Positions 1 through 7,178 of a stretch of DNA of 15,441 nt are shown here, piece by piece. Below the pieces are notes generated by a model. The model saw nothing but the letters and a program-made list of their open reading frames with translations, searched no databases and had not been told where the DNA came from. Made by a program: the position numbers and the translations under genes. The stretch is from the NCBI GenBank assembly GCA_038883475.1, contig JAVZMA010000025.1, positions 1 through 15,441 of the forward strand, in the 5' to 3' direction. How positions within the stretch are numbered: position 1 is the first letter of the stretch; the number at the start of each line of letters is the position of its first letter. The stretch comes from JAVZLH01 sp038883475 (GTDB taxonomy: Archaea > Thermoproteota > Bathyarchaeia > Bathyarchaeales > Bathycorpusculaceae).

Positions 1-1281
1 AAGATAGAAGGGCATGTAAACCAAGTTTGGATTTGCGGTTTTCTGTTGAATCCCTAGTCTTTCGATGTTTGCAAGGTCTTCTTCTCTTATTTTCGTTACG
101 TTATTTATTTGTTGAATTATGTTTGCAGTTAAGCCTTCAAGCTTTTCAATTTCTTGCCTGAAAATTTGGATTTTGGCGTCGCGGGATGCCTCAAGCTCCA
201 CTAAATCTTTTCTTGCTTCTTTGATTTTGTTTTCCCACTCTGACCTTAACCTGAAGGTTTCAGCTGACTTGTTTTCCTCAATTTCCCTAATTTTGTCTTC
301 AATCTCTTCTATCTGCTTCTCTATTTCTGAAAGCTCCTTTTTGGTTTCGTTGGCTTTCTCCTTCCATTTCTTTTCTCCGACAGAATCCTCGTTGGCGGCG
401 CATGTTTTGGCTTCTATGCTGCAACGTTCAATTTTCTTTAGCGCTTCTCCTTTTGTCCTTTCAAGTTTAACTTTATCCTTCTGTAATGGAAGAAGCTGCT
501 TTTCAAAAATCTTCACAAGCTTTAAGGTTTGTTGGTCATAATCTTCATTGATGCGGTTAACCTTTTGCGCTGCGATTTCCTCTTGCTTCCTAATTTCTGA
601 ATCAAATTCTTCTTTGATGGTTTTGATGTCGCTGCGGAGTGCCTTAACAAAGTTGCGGGTTGCTCTGGTAAGGAATTTTATGCTTTCATGGAGAACATTG
701 ACGTCGGCTTTGAAACTGGATTTTATGCTTTCTAGTTCATGAATTATTGACGTGATTAGTGACTCATCGATTACTGGGGATAAGAAGGCTGTTTCTGACG
801 TGGAAGTGTCGGCTTGCCTAGTCTCTGAAATGTATTGGTTGAACTCATTGAGGAAATTTGGTTCGGTGATTAGAGCATCTATCACCATGGTTTTTTCTTC
901 GCTGGGCGTTTGAAAATAGTTAATGTTATCTGAAAGGAAAGTCATGTAGGTCTCTATAGTCTTTGAGCTTCTCTGAGCGTTTTCTAGGAAAGTTTTAGCA
1001 TCTGGAACACCTCTGTATGTCAACGTGTTGACTGTTGTTTTTAACCCGTCAAAAACTAAGCATAGCTCACCCCACGGAAAAAGCCAAAATGGATAGAAAA
1101 ACCTGCCTAGAAAGGCAACTTTCTCTTCGGGCTTCTTTAATATTAAGCCTCCGCCTTTAGCGCGTTCTAACTCGGCAAAACAGTAAACAGCAGCCTTTTC
1201 CATCTCTTCCGTGAATGGTTCAGTGCGGTTTTCAGCTAAAACCGAGAAAGGAAGGGTTAGCCTCACGATTTTTTGAGACAA
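1..1281 (-). CDS. Large coiled-coil protein, N-terminal part (runs off window)
   Basis: The minus strand is open from a TTG at 1281 to the first base of the window (427 codons, no stop), so the C-terminus is missing. Residues 1-150 look globular, with an aromatic patch YPFWLFPW near residue 63. From about residue 170 to 410 the protein is charged, heptad-like helix rich in Glu, Lys, Ile and Leu (for example EIEKQIEEIEDKIREIEE near 319), which suggests a long coiled coil. I see no signal peptide or membrane segment. The TTG start is chosen because GGTGA lies 4 nt upstream, a TATA-like box sits about 38 nt upstream, and an in-frame stop occurs eight codons upstream. The family is not recognised. 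SMC-like, tether or scaffold roles are possible, but no Walker motif is visible in this part. Confidence 0.8.
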   Translation of the reverse strand, partial: MSQKIVRLTLPFSVLAENRTEPFTEEMEKAAVYCFAELERAKGGGLILKKPEEKVAFLGRFFYPFWLFPWGELCLVFDGLKTTVNTLTYRGVPDAKTFLENAQRSSKTIETYMTFLSDNINYFQTPSEEKTMVIDALITEPNFLNEFNQYISETRQADTSTSETAFLSPVIDESLITSIIHELESIKSSFKADVNVLHESIKFLTRATRNFVKALRSDIKTIKEEFDSEIRKQEEIAAQKVNRINEDYDQQTLKLVKIFEKQLLPLQKDKVKLERTKGEALKKIERCSIEAKTCAANEDSVGEKKWKEKANETKKELSEIEKQIEEIEDKIREIEENKSAETFRLRSEWENKIKEARKDLVELEASRDAKIQIFRQEIEKLEGLTANIIQQINNVTKIREEDLANIERLGIQQKTANPNLVYMPFYL

Positions 1282-1285
1282 ATCT

Positions 1286-1324
1286 TCACCATTTACTAGA
1301 TGTTAATGAGAGTGACTTAAATAT
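1286..1324 (-). promoter_or_regulatory. TATA-like box and ribosome site of the coiled-coil gene
   Basis: On the minus strand, AATATTTAAGT (1314-1324) resembles an archaeal TATA box. About 26 nt later transcription would begin near 1293, leaving a leader of roughly 12 nt that contains GGTGA (1286-1290), 4 nt before the TTG start. This supports that start. Confidence 0.5.
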
Positions 1325-1431
1325 TTTATAGCATTGTCGTTATTCGACATCACGAAATGCCATAAACAAGGATTCTAAAAGTGGAGAAGAAGTGGAAAAA
1401 TGGGGGTTTTTAGTTTGTTGCTGACGCTTTT

Positions 1432-1485
1432 TTACTTCTTTTTCTCTGTCTTCCCCTTTTTCTTCTTTGATTTGCACGCAGACAC
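1432..1485 (-). CDS. Possible 17-residue Lys-rich microprotein
   Basis: A GTG at 1485 opens a short frame encoding VSACKSKKKKGKTEKKK followed by TAA. A GAGGT motif lies about 7 nt upstream of the GTG. A TTG at 1515 in the same frame would give 27 residues. The Lys-rich tail resembles that of the small protein at 11632-11805. The purine-rich strand alone could produce such a peptide by chance, so this is a weak call. Confidence 0.2.
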   Translation of the reverse strand: MSACKSKKKKGKTEKKK

Positions 1486-1697
1486 AAATGCGACCTCAAA
1501 CCTATAATCGTGCAAGTTTTCTTTAAAAAATTTTCTATCAAATTGCAATAAAGACTTATTTTCTGGAAAACATTCAGATACGTGACTGTTATAGAGTTAA
1601 AAGCGATTTCCTAAAGAAGAAGAGTTATTGAAGAACAAATCATTATAAAACAACAGAATAATGCGGAAAAGCGAATTCGATCCGGTAAAGGGGGCTT

Positions 1698-2933
1698 TTA
1701 TCGGGTTTTTCGCTTTAATAAGGGAATGCCCACAGTGGCTATTATCGCTGTTGCCAAAATCACCAAAACTGCAAGGTTGATGTAAAGAGGTGCCAACTCT
1801 TGAAAGATGGGCCCTGCTTCTGGATATTTACTAATGTCAGTATACTCCATGGGCAACGTAGCCAGTACAGCGGCAGCCAAGCCTCTTGTAAGCATTACGC
1901 TCATGATTGGACGTTCTCTAACTAGTTCGCTACAGCGTGCGGTGGCGATTCTGACGGCGCCGAATCTAACCAGCAAGAGTATAAGTGAAAGAATTATTCC
2001 AACAATGACTGTGTTGATTTTATCTATTGTAACTATCAAGCCTATATATACAAAGAAAAAGGTTCTTAAGAGAAACGCTATTTCCGATTCAAACCTCTTT
2101 AATCCAGCGTCGATGACCGCATTCGGCGGTCTTTCCATTCTAAGGATTTTGTAAATCTCCTTTTCGTTGCCCAAAACAACGCCGAAGAGGAGAGAAGAGA
2201 GAGCGCCGCTTCCGCCTAAAAATTCTGATATAGAGTAAGCTAAAAGCGCAATTGCCAAAGTAAGCATGTAGGCGTAAGCTACTTTCATAACTCTTTTCAA
2301 AACGCTTAACCAAAAGAGGCCAAACAAGAATCCAAGCACAATCCCTATTGAAAATCTACTTGTTATTGATTGACTAACACCTATTAAGTCAAATTTTCCA
2401 GTCAATATGATTTCGATGACAATCAGCGAAAAAATTATTTGAAGAATGTCGCTCATGGTGGATTCCAAGCTTAAGATTGTTGTACACTTCTCGCTTGGCT
2501 TTATTTTGCTAACTAGTGAAACGACAGCGATGCTGCTGCTTCCACCATACATTGTCCCGAAAAGTACAGAATAAAGCAGTGGCAACCCTGGAATTACAAC
2601 GAACATCATAAAAAGCGAAACTGCAATAACGTTAATCACGAACCCAACTATGGCGAGGACTGCTGCCCGAGGGCTTTCAGAGAAAACTTGGTAAATGTTC
2701 ATCGCCATGCCACCGTCAAACAATATGAAAACTAAGGCTAATACTGCCAAGTAGGGGGCGAGACTCATTATTGAAGCAGCATCCACGAGGCCTGTTAAGG
2801 GACCAAGCGTCATGCCTAAGATTATGAGGAATAGCATGTCTGGAAAGCCCGTGCGCTCCAAAACATAGTTGCCCAAAAATCCAATGATAATTATTGAGCC
2901 AGCCAGTATCAAGGCAAGCGTAACTGGGTCCAT
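1698..2933 (-). CDS. CPA1/NhaP-type cation:proton antiporter, divergent
   Basis: A 411-residue, highly hydrophobic protein with about 12 predicted membrane segments, expected to exchange Na+ or K+ for protons across the cytoplasmic membrane. Family signs are the segment around residues 30-45 (FPDMLFLIILGMTLGP), FILFDGG near 69-75, the ESxxxD motif at 157-162 with the putative ion-binding Asp162, and a late TRGLAAAVLATLP helix resembling the conserved Arg helix of NhaP. Two features are odd. The usual Asn-Asp pair is Ser161-Asp162, and the region expected to carry the unwound TDP motif instead reads GGSSSIAVV (130-138). Substrate and stoichiometry therefore cannot be transferred from well-studied members. 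The ATG start at 2933 has only a weak AAGGT motif upstream. There is no C-terminal TrkA or CBS domain. The gene lies downstream of a decayed Na+/Ca2+ exchanger fragment. Confidence 0.85.
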   Translation of the reverse strand: MDPVTLALILAGSIIIIGFLGNYVLERTGFPDMLFLIILGMTLGPLTGLVDAASIMSLAPYLAVLALVFILFDGGMAMNIYQVFSESPRAAVLAIVGFVINVIAVSLFMMFVVIPGLPLLYSVLFGTMYGGSSSIAVVSLVSKIKPSEKCTTILSLESTMSDILQIIFSLIVIEIILTGKFDLIGVSQSITSRFSIGIVLGFLFGLFWLSVLKRVMKVAYAYMLTLAIALLAYSISEFLGGSGALSSLLFGVVLGNEKEIYKILRMERPPNAVIDAGLKRFESEIAFLLRTFFFVYIGLIVTIDKINTVIVGIILSLILLLVRFGAVRIATARCSELVRERPIMSVMLTRGLAAAVLATLPMEYTDISKYPEAGPIFQELAPLYINLAVLVILATAIIATVGIPLLKRKTR

Positions 2934-3009
2934 TTTCTTAAACCTTTTACCCTTAATCTAGTAATCTAACTTAAAGAATTTTGTTCTAAAATCAAATTCG
3001 CATTATTCA

Positions 3010-3273
3010 TTAAAGTTGAAAGTGAACTAGAGCTAGAAAATTGCTTGAAAAAGGATGCGTGTCATCATTAAGATTATCCGCCAAAACCAACACAAGGGTT
3101 ATGGTTGTGAGGTTGGCGCCAACAGCATCGCCCAAAGCAAGGTGAACTCTTCCATGTTTCATCGCTATTAAGCCAAAGGCAAGTTCCGGAAGAGAAGTGC
3201 CTACTGCCACGTTTTTGGCTCCAGCATCTGGCATAAGCACCTGCAATGAAAATATTACAAAATAACTAAACAA
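3010..3273 (-). pseudogene. Fragment of a Na+/Ca2+ exchanger (CaCA family)
   Basis: The short frame contains a clear match to one alpha-repeat of Na+/Ca2+ exchanger family proteins: VAVGTSLPELAFGLIAMKHG, then HLALGDAVGANLTTITLVLV, corresponding to the family pattern GTSLPEL...A...G...LA.GN.VGSN. Full members are about 300 residues with two repeats. Here only about 45 residues match, and the flanks (the first ~20 and last ~25 residues) do not resemble the family. A GGTG 3 nt before the ATG at 3234 could still allow a 74-residue peptide to be made. The best reading is a gene remnant. In the first half, Asp replaces the Asn of the usual GN.VGSN motif (GDAVGAN), which also suggests relaxed selection. 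Confidence 0.65.
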
Positions 3274-3295
3274 CTACGATAGTATAATCACTTTT

Positions 3296-3922
3296 CTACC
3301 ATATTTTATCTACTTTCAAGTGCGTTAAATATCCTGCCAAGCCGTAAAGGGGGAATAAGAGAATCTTTGTTAAGTTTCCAATTTCGACGGGGAACCTTAT
3401 GAAGGCGAAAAAACTCGCTAAATAGAGGAAAAATCCATATATGGTTAGGGATTTGAAGTTGTGGTAGGTTTCTGTTGTTCGCCAGCTTAGCTGAATCCCA
3501 GAAAAAAGAATCCAAACAAGTAACGGCGCCAACAGGAGAATGGCGTATTTCTTATACCAAGGCAAATCCTCAGCCTTCTCGTCTTTCGTTTTCTTTCTGT
3601 AGATGGAAGGTAGGTCGGGGAGGAAACTACTGTAAAAGAAAACCAACAAGCCCCAAAACATGGAGTCCAAGACGTTCTCGCCGAAGAAATAGAACTCTAC
3701 AAACACGTAGAGGAGACTCGCTGGCAGAATTACCCATTTAAAAATTTTAACAGTAGAGTGAACATGTTCCAAGGTTTCTTCTTCCATTCGCCAAACAGGA
3801 AGTTTTGACCTAACCTTCTTGTTGAGGCTCTTGAAGAAATTGAAAACAAAACCGAAAAGAGCGTTGTATAAAACGGTCAAAAAATCATGAATCGCGTTCA
3901 GAAACTTTCTAACCCTAGACAT
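3296..3922 (-). CDS. YdjM/DUF457-like membrane protein
   Basis: A 208-residue protein with an amphipathic, basic N-terminal region and about five membrane segments (roughly 62-80, 86-104, 126-144, 160-176, 186-201). Scattered polar residues follow the order seen in the YdjM/DUF457 family of predicted membrane-bound metal-dependent hydrolases: His53/His55 (EHVHS), Asp103 (FLPDLPS), His154 (YHNFKS) and the terminal GYLTHLKVD with His201 and Asp205. The PD.DH pattern typical of the family is altered to PDLPS, so activity is uncertain. The start is the ATG at 3922. The substrate is unknown. It lies 90 nt downstream of nreA on the same strand and may share its transcript. Family assignment is inferred from motif order, not from a clear overall match. 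Confidence 0.6.
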   Translation of the reverse strand: MSRVRKFLNAIHDFLTVLYNALFGFVFNFFKSLNKKVRSKLPVWRMEEETLEHVHSTVKIFKWVILPASLLYVFVEFYFFGENVLDSMFWGLLVFFYSSFLPDLPSIYRKKTKDEKAEDLPWYKKYAILLLAPLLVWILFSGIQLSWRTTETYHNFKSLTIYGFFLYLASFFAFIRFPVEIGNLTKILLFPLYGLAGYLTHLKVDKIW

Positions 3923-4012
3923 TTCGCGCTCAACACCACATGAATCTTGCCCAATAATTCTAGTTGCTTTGACTTCAATTTTTATTTTTCGTCTTCAGCT
4001 ACAGTTAGAGTA

Positions 4013-5368
4013 TTACTGCGCTCTAAGAAAGTCTGTTATTTTCTTTTGGAAAAGCGCGTTCTTCAAAAGCACACTTCGCATAATCCACCGTTGAATCGGA
4101 ATCTGGAATCTGCTTGCGACAAACTTTAGGGCTTCATCTAGAGTTTTGAAGATGAAAGGTTTCTGCCTCACGGCGTTTCTAACATTTTCGCGGACTTGCC
4201 AGACGCCTACGGGCATTATGTAGCCTGGATGCGCTTCGCGGAGAACTATGACTGTTGCTTGGCGGCGCTCTTTCACAAGTTGTTCGCAGACAGCCAAACG
4301 CGCTGCATAATAGCATCCGCCAATCTCAGCGTAAGTGGTTCTTCCCTCATAGCCTTCCCAGTCCGAGAACATGACGGCTGTTCTGCCGCTTGGGTTCCAA
4401 ACAGTGCCAGGATACCACGCCTCTATAGCCTCGTAGCTCCAAGCGCCGGGAATCATCAAAACTTCGAAGATGTTGTCTAAATAGCGGGATTCGTAGACGC
4501 GGAACTCGCTTATTTCGAGAAAAGTCTTCACTTTCTCCATCAACGCTTTAGATATTGTGCTGTCAACGGCTGTTATGCTCCAGCGCGTCGGCACAAGGCG
4601 CCTGTTCTTTTCTAAGCCGAAAGCGCCTACGCTGAAGGCTCTCTGGATTTTTGTCACCAAAACGCCTTTACTGTAAAGCTCCAATACAGCCTCTGCAGCT
4701 TTCAAATCAGTGTCGCCGTAAGCCTTTTCAATTTGGTGGTCCCATCGGGCGTTTCCAACACGCAAATCGCGGATAGGCGCCGAAGGCCCAAAAGGCTGAA
4801 CCTCATCGTCTAAGAGTAGAAAGCCTCTAGGTTTTTTCTTCAAAATAAGCTCAACATCCACGGGGTTAACAGCCAAAGCTAACTCGCGGGTTTTCTCAAT
4901 TATTTTTCCAGCTTCTTCAAACTTTTGCACGTGAACGCGGTGCTTGCCGCGGATAAGCAAAGAGCGGAAACCAACAATTTCGTCTATGGATTTTCCAAAC
5001 CAGTATTCCGGCAAATCATAGAGGCTTGTGTCCTCCTGAACAGGCGGAACCAGTGGTCCAGCATAAACGTATGGATAGCCTATTCTTCCAACGAAAACGC
5101 TTGGAGGCGAAGCGCCCGCAACATCTTCGCTCTGCATTAAGGGAACGCTTTTGAGGAAAAAGTTTGCTTTAACAATTATTGGACAACGGGTTTTGCCGCA
5201 TAGAAACCTAGCGCCTTTACATGCCACGCAAAAACCGCTTTTTGAGGCTTTTACAAGAAATTGGCTTTCATCATAACTTATGTCAGACGCCACACCAGAA
5301 CCTTTCAGAACGTCAAGTAACCAGACGTTTGGAGAACGCTTATCCACTTGCCTAAATTGAGAAACCAA
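4013..5368 (-). CDS. nreA: DNA repair protein NreA
   Basis: NreA is an archaeal protein implicated in DNA damage repair that binds the sliding clamp PCNA. The 451-residue product shows its two landmarks. An N-terminal zinc-finger-like motif has Cys47, Cys50, Cys57 and Cys62 (FCVACKGARFLCGKTRCP). A C-terminal PCNA-interacting motif, QKKITDFL, occupies residues 441-448, with Gln441, Ile444 and Phe447 in the expected places. The middle corresponds to the Nre_N and Nre_C regions (for example GRIGYPYVYAGPLVPP near 93, and YEGRTTYAEIGGCYYAARLAV in the second half). The start is uncertain: the TTG at 5368 has no strong ribosome site, and a GTG seven codons in (preceded by AGG) or a later start is possible, because in the family the Cys motif usually lies nearer the N-terminus. 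The stop leaves 90 nt before the YdjM-like gene. Confidence 0.92.
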   Translation of the reverse strand: MVSQFRQVDKRSPNVWLLDVLKGSGVASDISYDESQFLVKASKSGFCVACKGARFLCGKTRCPIIVKANFFLKSVPLMQSEDVAGASPPSVFVGRIGYPYVYAGPLVPPVQEDTSLYDLPEYWFGKSIDEIVGFRSLLIRGKHRVHVQKFEEAGKIIEKTRELALAVNPVDVELILKKKPRGFLLLDDEVQPFGPSAPIRDLRVGNARWDHQIEKAYGDTDLKAAEAVLELYSKGVLVTKIQRAFSVGAFGLEKNRRLVPTRWSITAVDSTISKALMEKVKTFLEISEFRVYESRYLDNIFEVLMIPGAWSYEAIEAWYPGTVWNPSGRTAVMFSDWEGYEGRTTYAEIGGCYYAARLAVCEQLVKERRQATVIVLREAHPGYIMPVGVWQVRENVRNAVRQKPFIFKTLDEALKFVASRFQIPIQRWIMRSVLLKNALFQKKITDFLRAQ

Positions 5369-5439
5369 CTCTTAATCAGCAAAAAGCTTGGTTAAAACCA
5401 ACTCATATGCTTTCTGGACAAAACCCTAATGGCGCACTA

Positions 5440-5832
5440 TTAAGGATTAGAATCTTTTTTGCTGATGAATTTTACTTTTTCTATTTTTTTCAAATGTTCG
5501 TCGCTGGTTACGATTTCGGCGTTAAATTCTCTAGCGGTGGCTACAACAATGGAGTCTGCCATCCCCAAATTTAAAGCAATGCTTATGTCTGCCGCCTTCA
5601 AAGATATGTCGCTTGTTAACTCAACTATTCTTGTGCGGGACATCTGCGCATAAGCCTCCAACGCCTTCTCTTCACCCATCGCACTCTTAATTTTCTTATA
5701 AACTTCATACACGACGACGGTGGGTGTAACAGTTTTTTCAGCGTCTGCCTCCTCAATGTAAGGCGCATAACCATCTGCTAATAGGCCGTCGGAAAAATAT
5801 TCTATCCAACCATAAGAGTCGATGAGAATCAA
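5440..5832 (-). CDS. vapC: PIN-domain toxin (VapC-type ribonuclease)
   Basis: A 130-residue PIN-domain protein, predicted to be a Mg2+-dependent RNase acting as the toxin of a type II toxin-antitoxin pair. The acidic catalytic residues are all visible: Asp5 (LIDSYGWIEYF), Glu43 (VVYEVYKKI), Asp93 (MADSIVVATA) and Asp111 (TSDEHL). The start is a TTG at 5832 that overlaps the stop codon of the upstream AbrB-type antitoxin (TTGA), which indicates translational coupling. The RNA target cannot be read from the sequence. Confidence 0.9.
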   Translation of the reverse strand: MILIDSYGWIEYFSDGLLADGYAPYIEEADAEKTVTPTVVVYEVYKKIKSAMGEEKALEAYAQMSRTRIVELTSDISLKAADISIALNLGMADSIVVATAREFNAEIVTSDEHLKKIEKVKFISKKDSNP

Positions 5833-6053
5833 AAACGGTCCTCCTCGTCCCTAAGTTTACGCGTGTCTATTCCCTTTACAAAACCTCTCATATCCCTAAT
5901 CGGTTTTTGCGGTATTAGATAGACAACACCATCCTTTTCTACGACGACAATTTTCTGTCCAGGCTTCAAATCCATTTTTTCCCTAATATCTTCGGGTATA
6001 ACAATTTGGTATTTGGAAGAGAGTGTTACTACACCCAATAACGATGCCTCCAT
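5829..6053 (-). CDS. vapB: AbrB/SpoVT-type antitoxin
   Basis: A 74-residue protein with the swapped-hairpin AbrB fold signature: LSSKYQIVIPEDIREKMDL followed by KPGQKIVVVEKDGVVYLIP, the DNA-binding half (residues about 8-50). The C-terminal tail MRGFVKGIDTRKLRDEEDRF is of the kind that binds and blocks the partner PIN domain. It should neutralise the PIN toxin and repress its own operon. The ATG start at 6053 lies 30 nt from a TATA box, so the mRNA is probably leaderless. The reading frame overlaps the toxin start. Confidence 0.9.
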   Translation of the reverse strand: MEASLLGVVTLSSKYQIVIPEDIREKMDLKPGQKIVVVEKDGVVYLIPQKPIRDMRGFVKGIDTRKLRDEEDRF

Positions 6054-6075
6054 CGTTTAACAGTTCTCATATCGA

Positions 6076-6083
6076 TATATAAA
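6076..6083 (-). promoter_or_regulatory. TATA box of the AbrB/PIN operon
   Basis: TTTATATA on the minus strand is centred about 26 nt before the ATG at 6053, so transcription should begin at or next to the start codon (a leaderless message). This supports choosing that ATG over the TTG a few codons later. An AbrB autoregulatory site would be expected nearby, but I cannot point to one. Confidence 0.6.
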
Positions 6084-6103
6084 CCTTCTTACTAATGCGC
6101 TTG

Positions 6104-6134
6104 TGGCACCCTAGCCGGACTATACTACCGAGGC
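6104..6134 (-). pseudogene. Internally deleted tRNA-Asp relic
   Basis: These 31 nt read, on the minus strand, as the 5' acceptor strand plus D-arm of a tRNA (GCCTCGG, TA, GTATAGTCCGG) joined directly to a 3' acceptor strand and CCA end (CTAGGG, T, G, CCA). Aligned to the intact tRNA-Asp at 9838-9915 (78 nt with CCA), the difference is one 47-nt deletion between two CCGG tetramers plus four substitutions, all in the acceptor arm. Fifteen consecutive bases of the D-arm region are identical. The anticodon and T arms are absent, so it cannot be a functional tRNA. tRNA-Glu ancestry is less likely because the D-arm identity is to Asp. Confidence 0.75.
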
Positions 6135-6221
6135 TACCAATGCATCAATAAATGTTCGAGATTGTATTCTACGATTCGCGCCAATTTTTGGAAGCATTAG
6201 GCCAGTTTTGGATTGCCGTGT

Positions 6222-6983
6222 TTATCTTTTAATTAGCCCAGTTAGGCTGTGAGCGGGGTCTGGCGTCATTTGCAACATTTGATAAATTGGTGGCGGATAT
6301 TTTAAGCCGACGCTTTTCAGTCGATTGATTGTTGTGTCAAGTTGTGTCGGCAACATGGATATCCATATCTCGTCATCTTGGGCTTCAGCAATTGCTCTTG
6401 CGCCTCCGCAAGGTATTGTTGTCCACGGCTTTTTCTTATTCAAAGTCGCAGCGATTATCTCGCAGGCTGCGTGACCGCAGAAGTCTGATGTTGGTTTTTC
6501 GCCTGTTGCATCAAAATAGCCCACCAGCAAAAGGTATGCTTGAGTGGAGTTTATGGGAATGAAAACCATGTCGGGGTCTGTTTTTGCATAACTGAAAAAT
6601 TTCAGTGTAGAGACGAGCAGTGCCTTGTATTTTGCCATAGGTAAAGCATGTGTGCCTTTTACCAGCGCCTCAAATTTTTTATCCGTGTATTTGAAGCCTT
6701 CAACCCACCTCTTTTTCAGGTCGCTTGGGGGTTGGAGAAAACCGAGGACGTAAGTTCCAACAACACATGCGTCAATGTCTTCGCCCTTAACGCCAAATGT
6801 TCTTTCATAAACTGAGGAATATTTTAGCACCTGGCAAAGGGCTAACTGCCGTTCAGGAGGTTTCAAATGTAGCTTCTCGAATTGCGTCATATCTTCAAAC
6901 AGCTTGACACCAACAGGCGCACCTTTTGGCTTTATAGTCTGCTCAACCGCTTCATGAAGTTTTGCATAATCAATTTTTTCCAA
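6222..6983 (-). CDS. DUF169 family protein (COG2043)
   Basis: A 253-residue soluble protein of the DUF169 family, common in anaerobic archaea and bacteria and without an established function. Family-type features are the early G.PVGVKLFE segment (21-30), LCQVLKYSS with Cys50, a second Cys73 (DACVVGTYVLGF), Cys169 and Cys174 (FCGHAACEIIAA), and Cys192 in IPCGGARAIAEAQDDEIWISMLP. The repeated conserved cysteines suggest metal or cofactor binding, but this is inference. The start is a TTG at 6983 with GGCGAAG just upstream. The gene is divergent from the PLP-enzyme operon at 7179, with 195 nt between them, so the two may share regulation. A TATA-like ACTATATGAATA lies near 7013-7024. Confidence 0.85.
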   Translation of the reverse strand: MEKIDYAKLHEAVEQTIKPKGAPVGVKLFEDMTQFEKLHLKPPERQLALCQVLKYSSVYERTFGVKGEDIDACVVGTYVLGFLQPPSDLKKRWVEGFKYTDKKFEALVKGTHALPMAKYKALLVSTLKFFSYAKTDPDMVFIPINSTQAYLLLVGYFDATGEKPTSDFCGHAACEIIAATLNKKKPWTTIPCGGARAIAEAQDDEIWISMLPTQLDTTINRLKSVGLKYPPPIYQMLQMTPDPAHSLTGLIKR

Positions 6984-7165
6984 GAAACTTCGCCATAAAC
7001 AATTTTGTCAACTTTATTCATATAGTTTTTCCCAAAAATGGACAACAAACGCTGGATAAGCATTTACCAATTATTGGAAATAATGCTCAATCCTTGTTTG
7101 TGAATTGAAAAAGTTTAATTACTCAAAAATAAATGAGTTTGGCAAACTTTAACTTTATGAGAGTA

Positions 7166-7170
7166 GGTGG
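7166..7170 (+). promoter_or_regulatory. Ribosome site deciding the aminotransferase start
   Basis: GGTGG lies 8 nt before the ATG at 7179. A GTG inside this same motif (7167) could extend the frame by four residues, but it would destroy the site, so ATG 7179 is preferred. A TATA-like AGTTTAATTA near 7112-7121 could serve the operon. Confidence 0.6.
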
Positions 7171-7178
7171 GGGCCTTT

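Larger units (their letters stand above)
1282..1697. other. Gene-poor intergenic stretch with homopyrimidine tract
   Basis: About 416 nt separate the coiled-coil gene and the antiporter gene, both on the minus strand. The right half is A/T-rich without a clear motif. Around 1404-1470 the plus strand is strongly T/C-rich (purine-rich on the minus strand). Only two very small reading frames are seen: a Lys-rich one on the minus strand (1432-1485) and a hydrophobic one on the plus strand (1400-1507). No tRNA, CRISPR or large repeat is visible. Confidence 0.5.

Noticed and set aside
119..742. Ser/Phe/Leu-rich open frames on the plus strand
   Set aside because: They are the antisense of the Lys/Glu-rich coiled-coil gene on the minus strand; the residue bias is what reverse-complemented AAG/GAA codons give.
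1404..1470. T-rich tract as a transcription terminator
   Set aside because: T runs on the plus strand would terminate a plus-strand gene, and none ends here; the genes on both sides are on the minus strand.
1400..1507. 35-residue Phe/Leu-rich frame on the plus strand (ATG at 1400)
   Set aside because: It comes from a T/C-rich tract, has no convincing promoter, and the opposite strand holds an equally plausible Lys-rich frame; there is not enough to call it.
4196..5140. Two plus-strand frames within the nreA region
   Set aside because: The minus strand encodes a complete NreA with zinc-finger and PCNA-binding motifs across the whole stretch.
6104..6134. Split-tRNA half or minimal functional tRNA
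   Set aside because: It has both 5' and 3' acceptor strands in one piece but lacks anticodon and T arms, has acceptor mispairs, and equals a simple 47-nt deletion of tRNA-Asp.
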